Source of the DNA: Rhodopseudomonas faecalis
GTDB taxonomy: Bacteria; Pseudomonadota; Alphaproteobacteria; Rhizobiales; Xanthobacteraceae
DNA length: 64,000 nt
Direction: 5' to 3'
Assembly (NCBI RefSeq): GCF_003217325.1
Contig: NZ_QJTI01000004.1
Location: forward strand, 1 to 64,000
The notes below the pieces were generated by a model, which was given only the letters and a program-made list of their open reading frames with translations, ran no database searches and had not been told where the DNA came from. Below, piece after piece: positions 34,819-43,510 of the stretch (position 1 is its first letter; each line of letters starts with the position of its first letter). A program made the position numbers and the translations under genes.

Positions 34819-36801
34819 ATGAAGTTCACCACCCGACTGATCCTGCTGGTCACCGTGCTCACGGTCGGCGCCACGCTGCTGACCTCGGCGCTGCTGAGCT
34901 GGACCACCAAGCAAGCGATCATCAGCGGCGCGGAAAATTCTGGCGAGCGCGTGGCGCGGCTGCTGGCCCGCAGTGCCAGCCTCGCCACCTCGATTCCAGC
35001 TGAGGTGGAAGCGGTGATCGCCAAGCAGATGGTGGCGCAGGGCGCGATCCTGGCGCAGTTCGTCGAAGCGGCAGAGCGTGCCGGCTACAGCACCGCCGAG
35101 ATCAATCGTCGGCTGAAGCGTTTGACCGAGGAAACCGAGATCGACGAGATCTGGATCACCGACGAGAAGGGCCACGCTTATCTGCGCACTGAAAGCAATG
35201 TCGACTTCACCTTCAGCAATTCGCCGCAGGCGCAGCCGCAAGCCTATGCGTTCCACGATCTGCTCACCGGCAAGCGCAATGTGGTGATCCAGGACGCCCG
35301 CAAGCGCGAGATCGACAATCTGCATTTCAAATATGTTGGCGTGCCGGGCGTGGATAAGCCGCGCATCGTCCAGGTCGGTCATGACGCGCGTTTCCTGGAA
35401 CTGCTGGCGATGAAGATCGGCCTGCCGCGCACCGTCGAAAATCTGCTCGCCGGCGGAGATATCAACGCGGTCTGGGTGTTCGACCGCAAGCTCGATGCCA
35501 TCGTCGGCCCGGGCAGCTATGGCGCCGAGAAGCCGAATGAGGCCGAGATGGCGCCGGTGCGCGACGTGATCGCCGACGGCAAGATCCGCCATGTTGAAAG
35601 CCCCGGCAGCCTGAGCGTGATCGCGCCGGTGCAGAATGACAAGCAGCAGGTGATCGGCGCGGCGTTGGTGCGGCTGCCGATGGACCGGGTCTGGGCGTTC
35701 GTGCAGAAGCAGGTCGAGATCAGCGCCGCGATCGCATCGGCGATTGCCGCGCTCGGCATTGTGCTGTCGATCGGCGTGGCGCGCTATCAGGCGGCGCCGC
35801 TGCGCGAGATCACGCGCGCTGCCGCGGCGGTGGAAACCAAGAAATTCGATCCGGCCTTGCTGTCCAAGGTGACCGAACGGACCGACGAATTGGGGCAGCT
35901 CGCGCGGGTGTTCACCAGCATGGCGAGCCAGGTGGCGGCGCGCGAGGAATATCTCGACTCGATGGTGCAGCAGCGCACCGAAGAATTGGAGAACCGCAAC
36001 CGCAGCCTGGAAGGGCTGTCCGCCAAGCTGTCCAAATATCTGTCGCCGCAGGTGTACTCCTCGATTTTCTCCGGCAGCCAGGTCGCCGAGATCGCTTCCG
36101 AGCGTAAGAAGCTGACGATCTTCCTGTCCGACATCGCCGATTTCTCCGCGACCACCGACAAGCTGGAGTCGGAAGAACTGACGGCGATGCTGAACCGCTA
36201 TCTCGCCGAGATGGCGCAGATCGCGCTCAAGCACGGCGCCACCATCGACAAATATGTCGGCGACGCCATTTTGGCGTTCTTTGGCGATCCGGAGAGCCGC
36301 GGCGTACGCGAAGACGCGCGCGCCTGCCTGCTGATGGCGATCGAAATGCAGGCCAAACTCAAGGAGCTGGAGCTGGAATGGATGGGCGCCGGCACTGAAC
36401 GGCCATTCCGCGTGCGGATCGGCATCAACACCGGCTATTGCACGGTGGGCAATTTCGGCAGCCCCGATCGCATGGACTACACCATCATCGGCAGTGAGGT
36501 GAATCTGGCGTCACGGCTGGAACAGAGCTGCGAGCCCGGCTCGATCCTGATCTCGCATGTCACCTGGTCGCTGGTGAACGACATCATCGACGCCGAGGAA
36601 TGCCCGCCGCTGAACGTCAAAGGTTTTAGCGAGCCGGTGCGCACTTACGCGGTGCGCGGCCTGAAGACCGCCGCGCGCAGCACCATCATTCGCCGGGAAC
36701 TGACCGGCATGCGGCTGTTCATCGATACGGCGACGGTTGACCGCAGCGCCGTGCAGCAAACCCTGGCGCAAGTGGCCGAGCAGCTGCAGCCGCAATCCTG
36801 A
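34819..36801 (+). CDS. Membrane-bound adenylate/guanylate cyclase with HAMP domain
   Basis: A 660-residue receptor-type class III cyclase. A transmembrane helix at residues 7-27 precedes a periplasmic sensor of about 270 residues; a second helix (about 299-320) leads to a HAMP domain (about 320-372), then a coiled coil (VQQRTEELENRNRSLEGL) and a C-terminal cyclase domain (about 430-620). Metal-binding aspartates lie in IFLSDIADFS and DKYVGDAILAFFGDP, and the family segment YTIIGSEVNLASRLEQ is present. It should make cAMP (or cGMP) in response to a periplasmic signal. It is convergent with the DUF4407 gene. Confidence 0.93.
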   Translation: MKFTTRLILLVTVLTVGATLLTSALLSWTTKQAIISGAENSGERVARLLARSASLATSIPAEVEAVIAKQMVAQGAILAQFVEAAERAGYSTAEINRRLKRLTEETEIDEIWITDEKGHAYLRTESNVDFTFSNSPQAQPQAYAFHDLLTGKRNVVIQDARKREIDNLHFKYVGVPGVDKPRIVQVGHDARFLELLAMKIGLPRTVENLLAGGDINAVWVFDRKLDAIVGPGSYGAEKPNEAEMAPVRDVIADGKIRHVESPGSLSVIAPVQNDKQQVIGAALVRLPMDRVWAFVQKQVEISAAIASAIAALGIVLSIGVARYQAAPLREITRAAAAVETKKFDPALLSKVTERTDELGQLARVFTSMASQVAAREEYLDSMVQQRTEELENRNRSLEGLSAKLSKYLSPQVYSSIFSGSQVAEIASERKKLTIFLSDIADFSATTDKLESEELTAMLNRYLAEMAQIALKHGATIDKYVGDAILAFFGDPESRGVREDARACLLMAIEMQAKLKELELEWMGAGTERPFRVRIGINTGYCTVGNFGSPDRMDYTIIGSEVNLASRLEQSCEPGSILISHVTWSLVNDIIDAEECPPLNVKGFSEPVRTYAVRGLKTAARSTIIRRELTGMRLFIDTATVDRSAVQQTLAQVAEQLQPQS

Positions 36802-36814
36802 GCGCCGCCGGCCG

Positions 36815-38533
36815 TTACTTGCCGGCGACGTTGCGGTCGCGCGCTTCGCGGATCAGCCGGTCCATATCGGCGCCGAGTGCCGCCTCCTGCGCGGCGATCT
36901 GCTGCACCGGCACGGTGCCGTTGCCGACCACAGCGCCGTTCACGGGCTTGGCGGTGGGCACGATGGTCGGGCTGTCGGCTTTCTTGAGCTGCGCCGACTG
37001 AGCCCCCGGGGCCGGACCGTTGGCCTGCGGCTGCGCGGCGGCTTGCGGAGCCGGCTGCGCCGGACGCGGCACCTGCACCACCGGCTGCAACACCGAGCGC
37101 CGCACCTGCTGCAGCGGCGCCACCTTGGCCGGCGGCGTGGTGGCCGCTGCGGGGTTGGTCGCGCCATTAGCCGGCGCCGCGGGCTTGGCGGTGACCGGAA
37201 TGGTCCTGACCTGCATCGGCTGCGCCACGATCGCGCCCTTCGGCAATTGCGAGGTGAGCCGATCGCCGCTGACCCGGGCCTGGATGCGCGCGGCATAAAC
37301 GCTCGGCGGCGCGAAGAACATCTTGGCCAGCACCGGCACCACTTCCAGGAAGATCACGAACAGCTTGGTCATCCAGGAAAACAGCACGATGGTGGCGCCG
37401 TCCTTGGCGTCCTTCTTCAGTTCCTGATACGCGGTCATGCGCGACAGCGGATCGTTCTTGGCCTTGGCCTGGAAATGCGCGGCGCTCATCACTTCGCGCC
37501 GATAGGCTTCGATCCGTTCGTCCTTGCGGGTCTCGAACTGCTTGAGCGACGCACGCGCTTCATCGACCTGCGCCTGCAACGACTCGCGCTTGGACTTGAT
37601 GCCGGCGATCTCCTGCTCGCGCAGCGCCAGTGCATCCATCATCAGCTTGTTCTGCACCGCGCGCAATTCATCGCGCTTGGTGCGCAGCTGGGTGATTTCC
37701 GCCTGCCGGGCGTCGCGCTGCTGCTCGAGGCTTTCGCGCTGCCGCTTGGCGAATTGATAGCGCGGCCCGATGCCCGATTTGCCGCTATTGGCATCGCTGA
37801 GCTTCTGGCCGGTTTCCTCGGCATTCTCCTCGGCGGCGTATTTCAGAATGTTCTTGTCGATCTCGCGCAGCTCGGCGCGCAGCCCCTGTTCTTCGGTATC
37901 GAGTGCCTTGATGCGCTGCTCGATCTCATCAAAGCGGGCATTGGCCGCAGGATCGGCCGACGGAATCGCGGTCGGCGCGTTGCGCAGCGCGGTTTCCAGC
38001 GTTTCGAGATTGGCGCGGCGCCGTTCGCTCTCGGCGTCGAGCTGCGCCTGGAACTGTTCGACCTTCTGCACCACCGGCGCGTTGGCGGCGGCGCGGTTCT
38101 GCTCGATCCGCTCGCTGATGCTGTCCGAAAAAATCGCCAATTCCAGGAAGGTAGCGATCACCCAGGCCAGCCCGAACGAAATCGACAGACGCACCGTGAC
38201 GCGCAGCAAGCGCCACGCGGTCTGCTTCCAGCTGAGATCGCTTTCGGTGCCATCTTCATTGCGGCGGAGCAGGCCCTGATAGAACCAGTCCGACTGATAG
38301 AGCGCCCGGTCGAACATGAACACCACGGTGGCGATCACGAATGACGTCGCCGCCTGCAGCCTGACATCGGAGATCATGTAGCCGGTGGCGTGAAAGGAGA
38401 TGCCAAACACCACCACGAATGACAGACACAGCGATACGCCAAGATGCGCAGCCCAGATCCGGTCGGTGGGCGGGCATGTCGCCAGCGTTTCCCGATCAAC
38501 ACCTGCAATGTAGTTCAAGACACGCTGGAACAT
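36815..38533 (-). CDS. DUF4407 domain-containing membrane protein
   Basis: A 572-residue protein with three membrane segments in the first 140 residues (SLCLSFVVVFGISFHATG, LQAATSFVIATVVFMFDRAL, ISFGLAWVIATFLELAIF), a long charged coiled coil of about 220 residues, then a fourth segment (IVLFSWMTKLFVIFLEVVPV) and a Pro/Ala/Gln-rich tail. That order, including MFDRALYQSDW after the second helix, is the DUF4407 layout. Function unknown. The coiled coil is probably exposed and could act as a tether or scaffold. The ATG at 38533 is used; a GTG two codons upstream is possible. Confidence 0.82.
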   Translation of the reverse strand: MFQRVLNYIAGVDRETLATCPPTDRIWAAHLGVSLCLSFVVVFGISFHATGYMISDVRLQAATSFVIATVVFMFDRALYQSDWFYQGLLRRNEDGTESDLSWKQTAWRLLRVTVRLSISFGLAWVIATFLELAIFSDSISERIEQNRAAANAPVVQKVEQFQAQLDAESERRRANLETLETALRNAPTAIPSADPAANARFDEIEQRIKALDTEEQGLRAELREIDKNILKYAAEENAEETGQKLSDANSGKSGIGPRYQFAKRQRESLEQQRDARQAEITQLRTKRDELRAVQNKLMMDALALREQEIAGIKSKRESLQAQVDEARASLKQFETRKDERIEAYRREVMSAAHFQAKAKNDPLSRMTAYQELKKDAKDGATIVLFSWMTKLFVIFLEVVPVLAKMFFAPPSVYAARIQARVSGDRLTSQLPKGAIVAQPMQVRTIPVTAKPAAPANGATNPAAATTPPAKVAPLQQVRRSVLQPVVQVPRPAQPAPQAAAQPQANGPAPGAQSAQLKKADSPTIVPTAKPVNGAVVGNGTVPVQQIAAQEAALGADMDRLIREARDRNVAGK

Positions 38534-39134
38534 GGCCACTCCGCAGTGTTGGTGGTGTGGTTAACAATTGGTAGCCCCAGCAAATCTAGCAACGTCCCGC
38601 GCTCGTCAGAAGGGACCGCCGCCTGCCATCACTACACAGAGTTAACCGCCGCAGCGCCGCCGCGGCAAAATGGTGTCAAAACACCCTCCGCAGCGATTGT
38701 GACGCTTTACGCGGCAGCGTAGCGACGAAAATCGGCAGTATTTCGCTCGCAGGGCGAACCCGCCCAAACTATCAGCCCTGCTTTCCGACCGGGAGTCGGC
38801 CCTGATCAGCAAATAGTGATCGGGTTGTCAGCCAGTGCAGCGGCAAAGCTTCACCGTGTTCAGCCGTCAGCAGTGCCGAGCCGGTGCTCGATCGCATGCC
38901 GCCGCGCTGATCGATGACAGCCCAATTAGCTGATGCAGATGGCATTACCGCTCCAGGCGTTATTGCCGGCAACTCGATAACACAGCGAAAGATCATGTAG
39001 TTACGCATCGCTGCGCTGGACAATCGCGCATAGCGCGAACCATGGCGCGGATCAGCTCCTCACCAAGCAACGGAGTGAACTCAACGCTCGATCAGCGCTG
39101 ATCACTCACCATTGCAAATCGCCGTGCAGCGCCG
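38534..39134. other. 600-bp region without an intact gene
   Basis: Between the DUF4407 start and the storage-protein-like remnant I see no open frame with coding character. The only candidate, an 83-codon minus-strand frame at 38772-39023, lacks family features. The region looks visibly less GC-rich than its neighbours and may be decayed coding DNA belonging to the remnant that follows. Confidence 0.5.
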
Positions 39135-39260
39135 ATGCTAACTGCCCGCCATATCGAGCGCGTGCAGGTGGTGAATGGGCTGAAAGCCGGCAACCTCACC
39201 GCGGCGCTGCGCGGCGAACATGTCGGCACGCTGATCCACACCGCGGCCCGGCCAAGCTGA
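39135..39260 (+). pseudogene. C-terminal remnant resembling a molybdenum storage protein subunit
   Basis: A 41-codon frame beginning [20 protein letters not shown] and continuing [16 protein letters not shown] before TGA. This VQVVNGL[16 protein letters not shown] segment is, as I recall the family, the C-terminal signature of MosA/MosB (molybdenum storage protein, UMP-kinase fold). The upstream 200 or so residues are missing: stops interrupt the frame just before it. A stem-loop follows. It lies 4.5 kb from the molybdenum regulatory locus. The homology call is from memory and moderate. Confidence 0.5.
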
Positions 39261-39291
39261 TCTTCGCAAGCGGCTGAAGCAACGATCTCGC

Positions 39292-39323
39292 AGGGCGCCT
39301 GAGCTGCCGCTTGGGCGCCCTTG
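39292..39323 (+). terminator. Stem-loop after the storage-protein-like remnant
   Basis: AGGGCGCC and GGGCGCCCT flank a 13-base loop and are followed by TGTCGTT. It is placed where the original gene's terminator would lie. Confidence 0.45.
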
Positions 39324-39526
39324 TCGTTGCGGCGGGATGCGGTCCGTAAGACCTGCGCAAAACGCATGGACAGCTTGCAGCACGCCACCACGGGCCAACG
39401 CCGGCCAAGCAAGCCGGCACGCGGCGTGACTCCCCAGCGAAATGCGCTACAACGCGGCTTCACGCGCGGCGAGGACGATAACAGCGATGGTGTTTGGAAT
39501 TGATAGCCTGTCGGGAAAGGCTGAAC

Positions 39527-39603
39527 TGGTCGGAGTGGCAGGATTTGAACCTGCGACCCCTGCGTCCCGAACGCAGTGCTCTACCGGGCTGAGCCACACT
39601 CCG
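39527..39603 (-). tRNA. tRNA-Pro (anticodon CGG)
   Basis: A complete cloverleaf on the minus strand: acceptor CGGAGTG/CACTCCG, D stem GCTC/GAGC, anticodon stem CTGCG/CGCAG around the loop TTCGGGA (anticodon CGG), T arm GCAGG-TTCAAAT-CCTGC, discriminator A and an encoded CCA end. It lies 76 bp from the divergent tsaC/sua5 gene, itself a tRNA-modification gene. No attachment-site duplication or integrase is visible beside it. Confidence 0.96.
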
Positions 39604-39679
39604 ACAGCGAGGCCCGGCTTATAGCCTCGGCTTTCGGAGTGTGCAAGACGTTGAATCGAGAAAATGGACAAATGATTTG

Positions 39680-40663
39680 ATGACTGTCGATCTGACCACC
39701 GCCGTGCTCCCCGCCTCCGACCAGGCGGTGCAAACCGCCAACAGCTGCCTGCGCGGCGGCGGTTTGGTGGCGTTTCCGACCGAAACCGTTTACGGGCTCG
39801 GCGCCGATGCCACCAATGGCGCGGCGATTGCGCGGCTTTATCAGGCCAAGGCGCGGCCGGCGTTCAATCCTTTGATCGCCCATGTCGCGGATCTGGAGGC
39901 TGCGCAGCGAATCGGCCGGTTCGGCCCGGCAGCCTTGCAGCTGGCGCAGAGCTTCTGGCCCGGTCCGCTGACCCTGGTGGTGCCGAAAACCGAATCATGC
40001 ACCGTCGCGGAGCTGGCGACTGCCGGTCTCGGCACCGTCGCGATTCGCGTGCCGGCCCATCCGGTGGCGCAGGCGATACTGCGCGCGCTCGGCCGGCCGG
40101 TGGTGGCGCCGTCGGCGAATCGCTCCGGTCACGTGTCGCCGACCACCGCCGCCCATGTTCATGGCGACCTCGATGGCCGCATCGATCTGATCGTCGATGG
40201 CGGGCCGGTCACCGTCGGGGTGGAATCGACCATCGTCGGCTGTTTCGACACGCCGGTGCTGCTGCGCCCGGGCGGGGTGCCGCGCGAAGCGATCGAGGCC
40301 GTGCTGGGCGCGCCGCTGGCGCAGCCGCAGGCGCCGGCCGGTGCCGCGCCGCTGGCGCCCGGCATGCTGTCGTCGCACTACGCGCCGCGCAGCGCGGTGC
40401 GGCTCAATGCCAGCTCGGTCACGCCCGGCGAAGCGCTGCTGGCGTTCGGCCAGCCGCTGCCGCCGGGCAGCGAGGCCGCGTCGCGTGTGCTTAACTTGTC
40501 GGAAACCGGCGACCTCACGGAGGCCGCCGCCCATCTGTTCGGCTATCTGCGTGCGCTCGACGGCAAAAGCCCGATCGGCATCGCGGTGATGCCTGTGCCG
40601 ACCCATGGGCTCGGCGAGGCGATCAACGACCGGCTGGCGCGCGCCGCGGCGCCGCGGCCCTGA
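39680..40663 (+). CDS. L-threonylcarbamoyladenylate synthase (Sua5/YciO/YrdC)
   Basis: A 327-residue Sua5-type enzyme that makes threonylcarbamoyl-AMP for the t6A37 modification of tRNAs. The N-terminal YrdC domain (about residues 10-205) has GGLVAFPTETVYGLGADA, ARPAFNPLIAHV, FWPGPLTLVV and PSANRSGHVSPTTA. The C-terminal Sua5 domain (about 225-325) begins APGMLSSHYAPRSAV, which distinguishes Sua5 from the shorter TsaC. The ATG at 39680 (MTVDLTTAV) is chosen. It is probably the first gene of a short run with a D-2-hydroxyacid dehydrogenase and a GNAT gene. Confidence 0.95.
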   Translation: MTVDLTTAVLPASDQAVQTANSCLRGGGLVAFPTETVYGLGADATNGAAIARLYQAKARPAFNPLIAHVADLEAAQRIGRFGPAALQLAQSFWPGPLTLVVPKTESCTVAELATAGLGTVAIRVPAHPVAQAILRALGRPVVAPSANRSGHVSPTTAAHVHGDLDGRIDLIVDGGPVTVGVESTIVGCFDTPVLLRPGGVPREAIEAVLGAPLAQPQAPAGAAPLAPGMLSSHYAPRSAVRLNASSVTPGEALLAFGQPLPPGSEAASRVLNLSETGDLTEAAAHLFGYLRALDGKSPIGIAVMPVPTHGLGEAINDRLARAAAPRP

Positions 40664-40714
40664 CACCGATCCGGATTGATCCCAGTCCCAGCCATCAACA
40701 GCCGTGGAAGCGCC

Positions 40715-42127
40715 ATGACCGTCCCCCCGCCCTCGCTGTCGCCGGAGCTGATCGCCCGCTTTGCCGCGATCGTCGGCCCCAACCAGGCGCTGACCGCGCC
40801 GGCCGATCTCGCGCCCTATATCGCCGAGGACCGCGCCCGCTTCCCCGGCCGCTCGCCGCTGGTGCTGCGCCCGGGCTCGACCGAGGAGGTCGCGGCGATC
40901 TGCCGGCTCGCCAGCGCTGAGCGGATCGCGCTGGTGCCGCAGGGCGGCAATACCGGGCTGGTCGGCGGCCAGACCCCGCTCAATGGCGAGGTGGTGGTGT
41001 CGCTCAAGCGCATGGACCGGCTGCGCGAACTCGACCTCGCGTCCAACACCATGACGGTGGAAGCCGGCATGATCCTGCAACACGCCCAGGAGCACGCCGC
41101 GGCGGCCGACCGGCTGTTTCCGCTTTCGCTCGGCGCGCAGGGCAGCTGCACGATCGGCGGCAATCTGTCGACCAATGCCGGCGGCACCGCGGCGCTGGCC
41201 TATGGGCTGGCGCGCGACATGGCGCTCGGCCTGGAAGTGGTGCTGGCCGATGGCCGGGTGCTGAACGGTCTGTCCAAGCTCAAGAAGGACAACACCGGCT
41301 ACGATCTGCGCGACCTGTTCATCGGCGCCGAGGGCACGCTCGGCATCATCACCGCGGCGACGCTCAAACTGTTTCCCAAGCCGCGCGCGGTGGCGACCGC
41401 CTTTGTCGGGCTGCGCTCGCCGCAGCACGCGCTGACGCTGTTGCAGCTCGCCCGCGACGCCGCGGCCAGCGAACTGACCAGCTTTGAACTGATCGCCGAG
41501 ATCGCGGTGCGCTTCAGCGTCGCGATCGGCAATCGCGATCCGCTTTCCGGCCGCCATCCCTGGTACGTGCTGCTGGAAGTATCATCGCCGCGCAGCGACG
41601 CCCGCGACACGCTGGAAGCGATCCTGACCGCGGCGCTCGAGCAAGAGGTGATCGACGATGCGGTGATCGCCGAAAGCCTCAGCCAGCGCGCGGCATTCTG
41701 GAAGCTGCGCGAAGAGATTTCGCCATCGCAGAAGCCGGAAGGCGGCTCGATCAAGCACGACGTCTCGGTGCCGGTCGCAGCGGTGCCGGCTTTCATCGAA
41801 CAGGCCAACGACGCGGTGACGCGGCTCATCCCCGGCGCGCGGCCGGTGCCGTTCGGTCATCTCGGTGATGGCAATATCCACTACAACGTCAGCCAGCCGG
41901 TCGGCGCCGACGCAGCGGCGTTCCTGGCGCGCTGGCATGAGGTCAACGCCGTGGTGTTCGCGATCGTGCAGCAGCTCGGCGGTTCGATCTCGGCAGAACA
42001 CGGCATCGGCGTGCTGAAGCGCGACGAACTGCCGATGGTGAAGGACAAGGTGGCGATGGCGCTGATGCGGTCGATCAAAGCAACGCTCGATCCGCTCGGC
42101 ATCATGAACCCGGGTAAGGTGCTGTGA
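40715..42127 (+). CDS. FAD-linked D-2-hydroxyacid dehydrogenase (D-2-hydroxyglutarate/glycolate type)
   Basis: A 470-residue flavoprotein of the GlcD/D2HGDH family. The PCMH-type FAD domain (about residues 40-220) has LVPQGGNTGLVGGQTP and CTIGGNLSTNAGGTAALAYG. The C-terminal FAD-oxidase domain has the metal- and substrate-binding FGHLGDGNIHYNVSQP and SAEHGIGVLKRDEL. Sequence style and the stand-alone gene favour D-2-hydroxyglutarate dehydrogenase over the three-subunit glycolate oxidase. The ATG at 40715 follows GTGGAAG. It is followed after 3 bp by a GNAT gene, suggesting an operon. Confidence 0.9.
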   Translation: MTVPPPSLSPELIARFAAIVGPNQALTAPADLAPYIAEDRARFPGRSPLVLRPGSTEEVAAICRLASAERIALVPQGGNTGLVGGQTPLNGEVVVSLKRMDRLRELDLASNTMTVEAGMILQHAQEHAAAADRLFPLSLGAQGSCTIGGNLSTNAGGTAALAYGLARDMALGLEVVLADGRVLNGLSKLKKDNTGYDLRDLFIGAEGTLGIITAATLKLFPKPRAVATAFVGLRSPQHALTLLQLARDAAASELTSFELIAEIAVRFSVAIGNRDPLSGRHPWYVLLEVSSPRSDARDTLEAILTAALEQEVIDDAVIAESLSQRAAFWKLREEISPSQKPEGGSIKHDVSVPVAAVPAFIEQANDAVTRLIPGARPVPFGHLGDGNIHYNVSQPVGADAAAFLARWHEVNAVVFAIVQQLGGSISAEHGIGVLKRDELPMVKDKVAMALMRSIKATLDPLGIMNPGKVL

Positions 42128-42130
42128 GGC

Positions 42131-42586
42131 ATGGATCGCGTGACGACCAAAGCGGCGCTGGTGATTGCGCCGATCAACGACGACGACATTTCCGCCGTGG
42201 TGGCGCTGTGGCAAGACTGCGGCCTGACCCGGCCCTGGAACGATCCCGCCGCCGATATCGCGCTGGCAAGGCGCGGCGATAATTCCGAGGTGCTGATCGG
42301 CCGTGCTGGCGAGGCGATCGTCGCCACCGCAATGGTCGGCCATGAGGGCCATCGCGGCTGGGTGTATTACGTCGCGGTCGACCCCGCGCATCGCCAGCAG
42401 GGTTTTGGCCGCGCCATCATGGAGGCCGCCGAACACTGGCTGCGGCAGCGCGACATCGTCAAGATGCAGCTGTTGGTGCGGCCGGAAAACACCAAGGTGC
42501 AGGCGTTTTACGAGACGCTCGGCTATGGCGTGCAAGAGCGCATCGTCTACGCCAAATGGCTCGATGGCTGCCCACTGACGCCGTAG
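42131..42586 (+). CDS. GNAT family acetyltransferase (YpeA-like)
   Basis: A 151-residue acetyltransferase: DDISAVVALWQDCGLTRPWN at the N-terminus matches YpeA-like proteins, HRGWVYYVAVDPAHRQQGFG carries the start of motif A with its acetyl-CoA loop, and KVQAFYETLGYGVQERIVYAKWL the usual C-terminal part. The substrate is unknown. It starts only 3 bp after the dehydrogenase stop and is very probably co-transcribed with it. Confidence 0.88.
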   Translation: MDRVTTKAALVIAPINDDDISAVVALWQDCGLTRPWNDPAADIALARRGDNSEVLIGRAGEAIVATAMVGHEGHRGWVYYVAVDPAHRQQGFGRAIMEAAEHWLRQRDIVKMQLLVRPENTKVQAFYETLGYGVQERIVYAKWLDGCPLTP

Positions 42587-42607
42587 CGCCGGCGGCAGTC
42601 ATCTGCA

Positions 42608-42877
42608 CTAGTTTTCTTCGTCGCTACTTGGCACCCAGTTGGGTCGAGGCTCGCGGACGCCGACGAATTTCGTGACGCCAAGGATACGGCTGAGGTACTC
42701 GGTGTAGAACTGAGTGAGCTGTTCGGTCGGCAGCATCCTCTTCACCACCACGGACGTATTGCCGGAAGGATGCTCCAAGACCAAACGTCCCCGAACAAAC
42801 CTTTGCTTGCAGCCGATCCTCCTCGCCTCGTCCAAAAACTGCGCGAGCGTTGGCAATGATGGCAGCCTTGGCGGCAT
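42608..42877 (-). CDS. Small HicA-like protein, candidate toxin of a divergent pair
   Basis: An 89-residue basic protein. Its predicted order is helix (PTLAQFLDEARRIG), strand (CKQRFVRGRLVLEH), strand (NTSVVVKRMLP), then helix (TEQLTQFYTEYLSRILGV), which is the dsRBD-like fold of HicA mRNA interferases. The canonical HicA catalytic histidine in a GSHH-type turn is not obvious, so activity is uncertain. It is divergent from a HicB-like gene 236 bp away, whereas known hicA and hicB genes lie in one operon. It might alternatively be an unrelated hypothetical protein. Confidence 0.55.
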   Translation of the reverse strand: MPPRLPSLPTLAQFLDEARRIGCKQRFVRGRLVLEHPSGNTSVVVKRMLPTEQLTQFYTEYLSRILGVTKFVGVREPRPNWVPSSDEEN

Positions 42878-43113
42878 CCGGCACTCGACCTGGTTGAAGA
42901 ATCAACTTGGAACAACCTGCTATTCATGCCACAAAATCAGCGAACTGGACCGACTGCTGGTCGGTCTCCCCGTCCCGGGGGAGCTTTGCTGTTGGTTCTG
43001 AGTGGCTGGTGTTCGTGCTCAAGAAACCTTAACCGCAGGTCGTCATCATGCGCCGGCTAGTTGGAACAATCGCGAGCATTATTGGTTCGTTCCAGTCCCC
43101 TGGGGCGCGCAAG

Positions 43114-43449
43114 ATGAACAGCATCGGTATCAGAGCGGTCCTCTTTCAGCAGGATGAGGTGTGGTGCGCGCAGTGCCTCGAGCACGACATCGCCGCCGAA
43201 GCCCCGACCCTGGACGCGCTCAAGGATGAGATGGAAGCCGTGCTGGCAATTCAGGCTGAATTGTCGCTCAGCCACGGCAAGGAGCCGTTTGCTGACTTGC
43301 CGCGTGCTCCCGAAAAATACTTCCGCATGTACGAGGCGTTGCAACGTGCGTCCGGGCGCATCGCCGAAGAACATTCGATCCCGCTCGACGACCATGTTCA
43401 CGCCTGCATCGTCGCCCGGTTTGCATATCAGCACGACCACGTCGTCTGA
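43114..43449 (+). CDS. HicB-like protein, candidate antitoxin of a divergent pair
   Basis: A 111-residue protein whose first 50 residues resemble the HicB partial-RNase-H fold: GIRAVLFQQDEVWCAQCLEH (strands facing a 'DLPGC'-like turn), then AAEAPTLDALKDEMEAVLAI (the helix that follows in HicB). The remaining 60 residues are helical and acidic (RAPEKYFRMYEALQRASG). No ribbon-helix-helix or HTH domain is evident. The start at 43114 fits the fold; an in-frame ATG at 43048 would add 22 residues. It is divergent from the HicA-like gene. Confidence 0.55.
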   Translation: MNSIGIRAVLFQQDEVWCAQCLEHDIAAEAPTLDALKDEMEAVLAIQAELSLSHGKEPFADLPRAPEKYFRMYEALQRASGRIAEEHSIPLDDHVHACIVARFAYQHDHVV

Positions 43450-43510
43450 CACTCGGCGTATCGCCTGAGAGCCGATCACCTCGGACTGATCATTTCAGAA
43501 CAACGAGTTC

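Noticed and set aside
38772-39023. Minus-strand frame of 83 codons
   Set aside because: No ribosome-binding sequence, no domain and no supporting neighbour; composition does not look coding.
39527-39603. tRNA-Pro as an integration site of a genomic island
   Set aside because: No integrase, no duplicated tRNA 3' end and no mobile genes are visible beside it, although the neighbouring 1 kb is decayed.
42624-42905. Alternative 93-codon frame overlapping the HicA-like gene
   Set aside because: It is the other reading frame of the same DNA; it lacks fold-like organisation and a good start signal, while the 89-codon frame has both.
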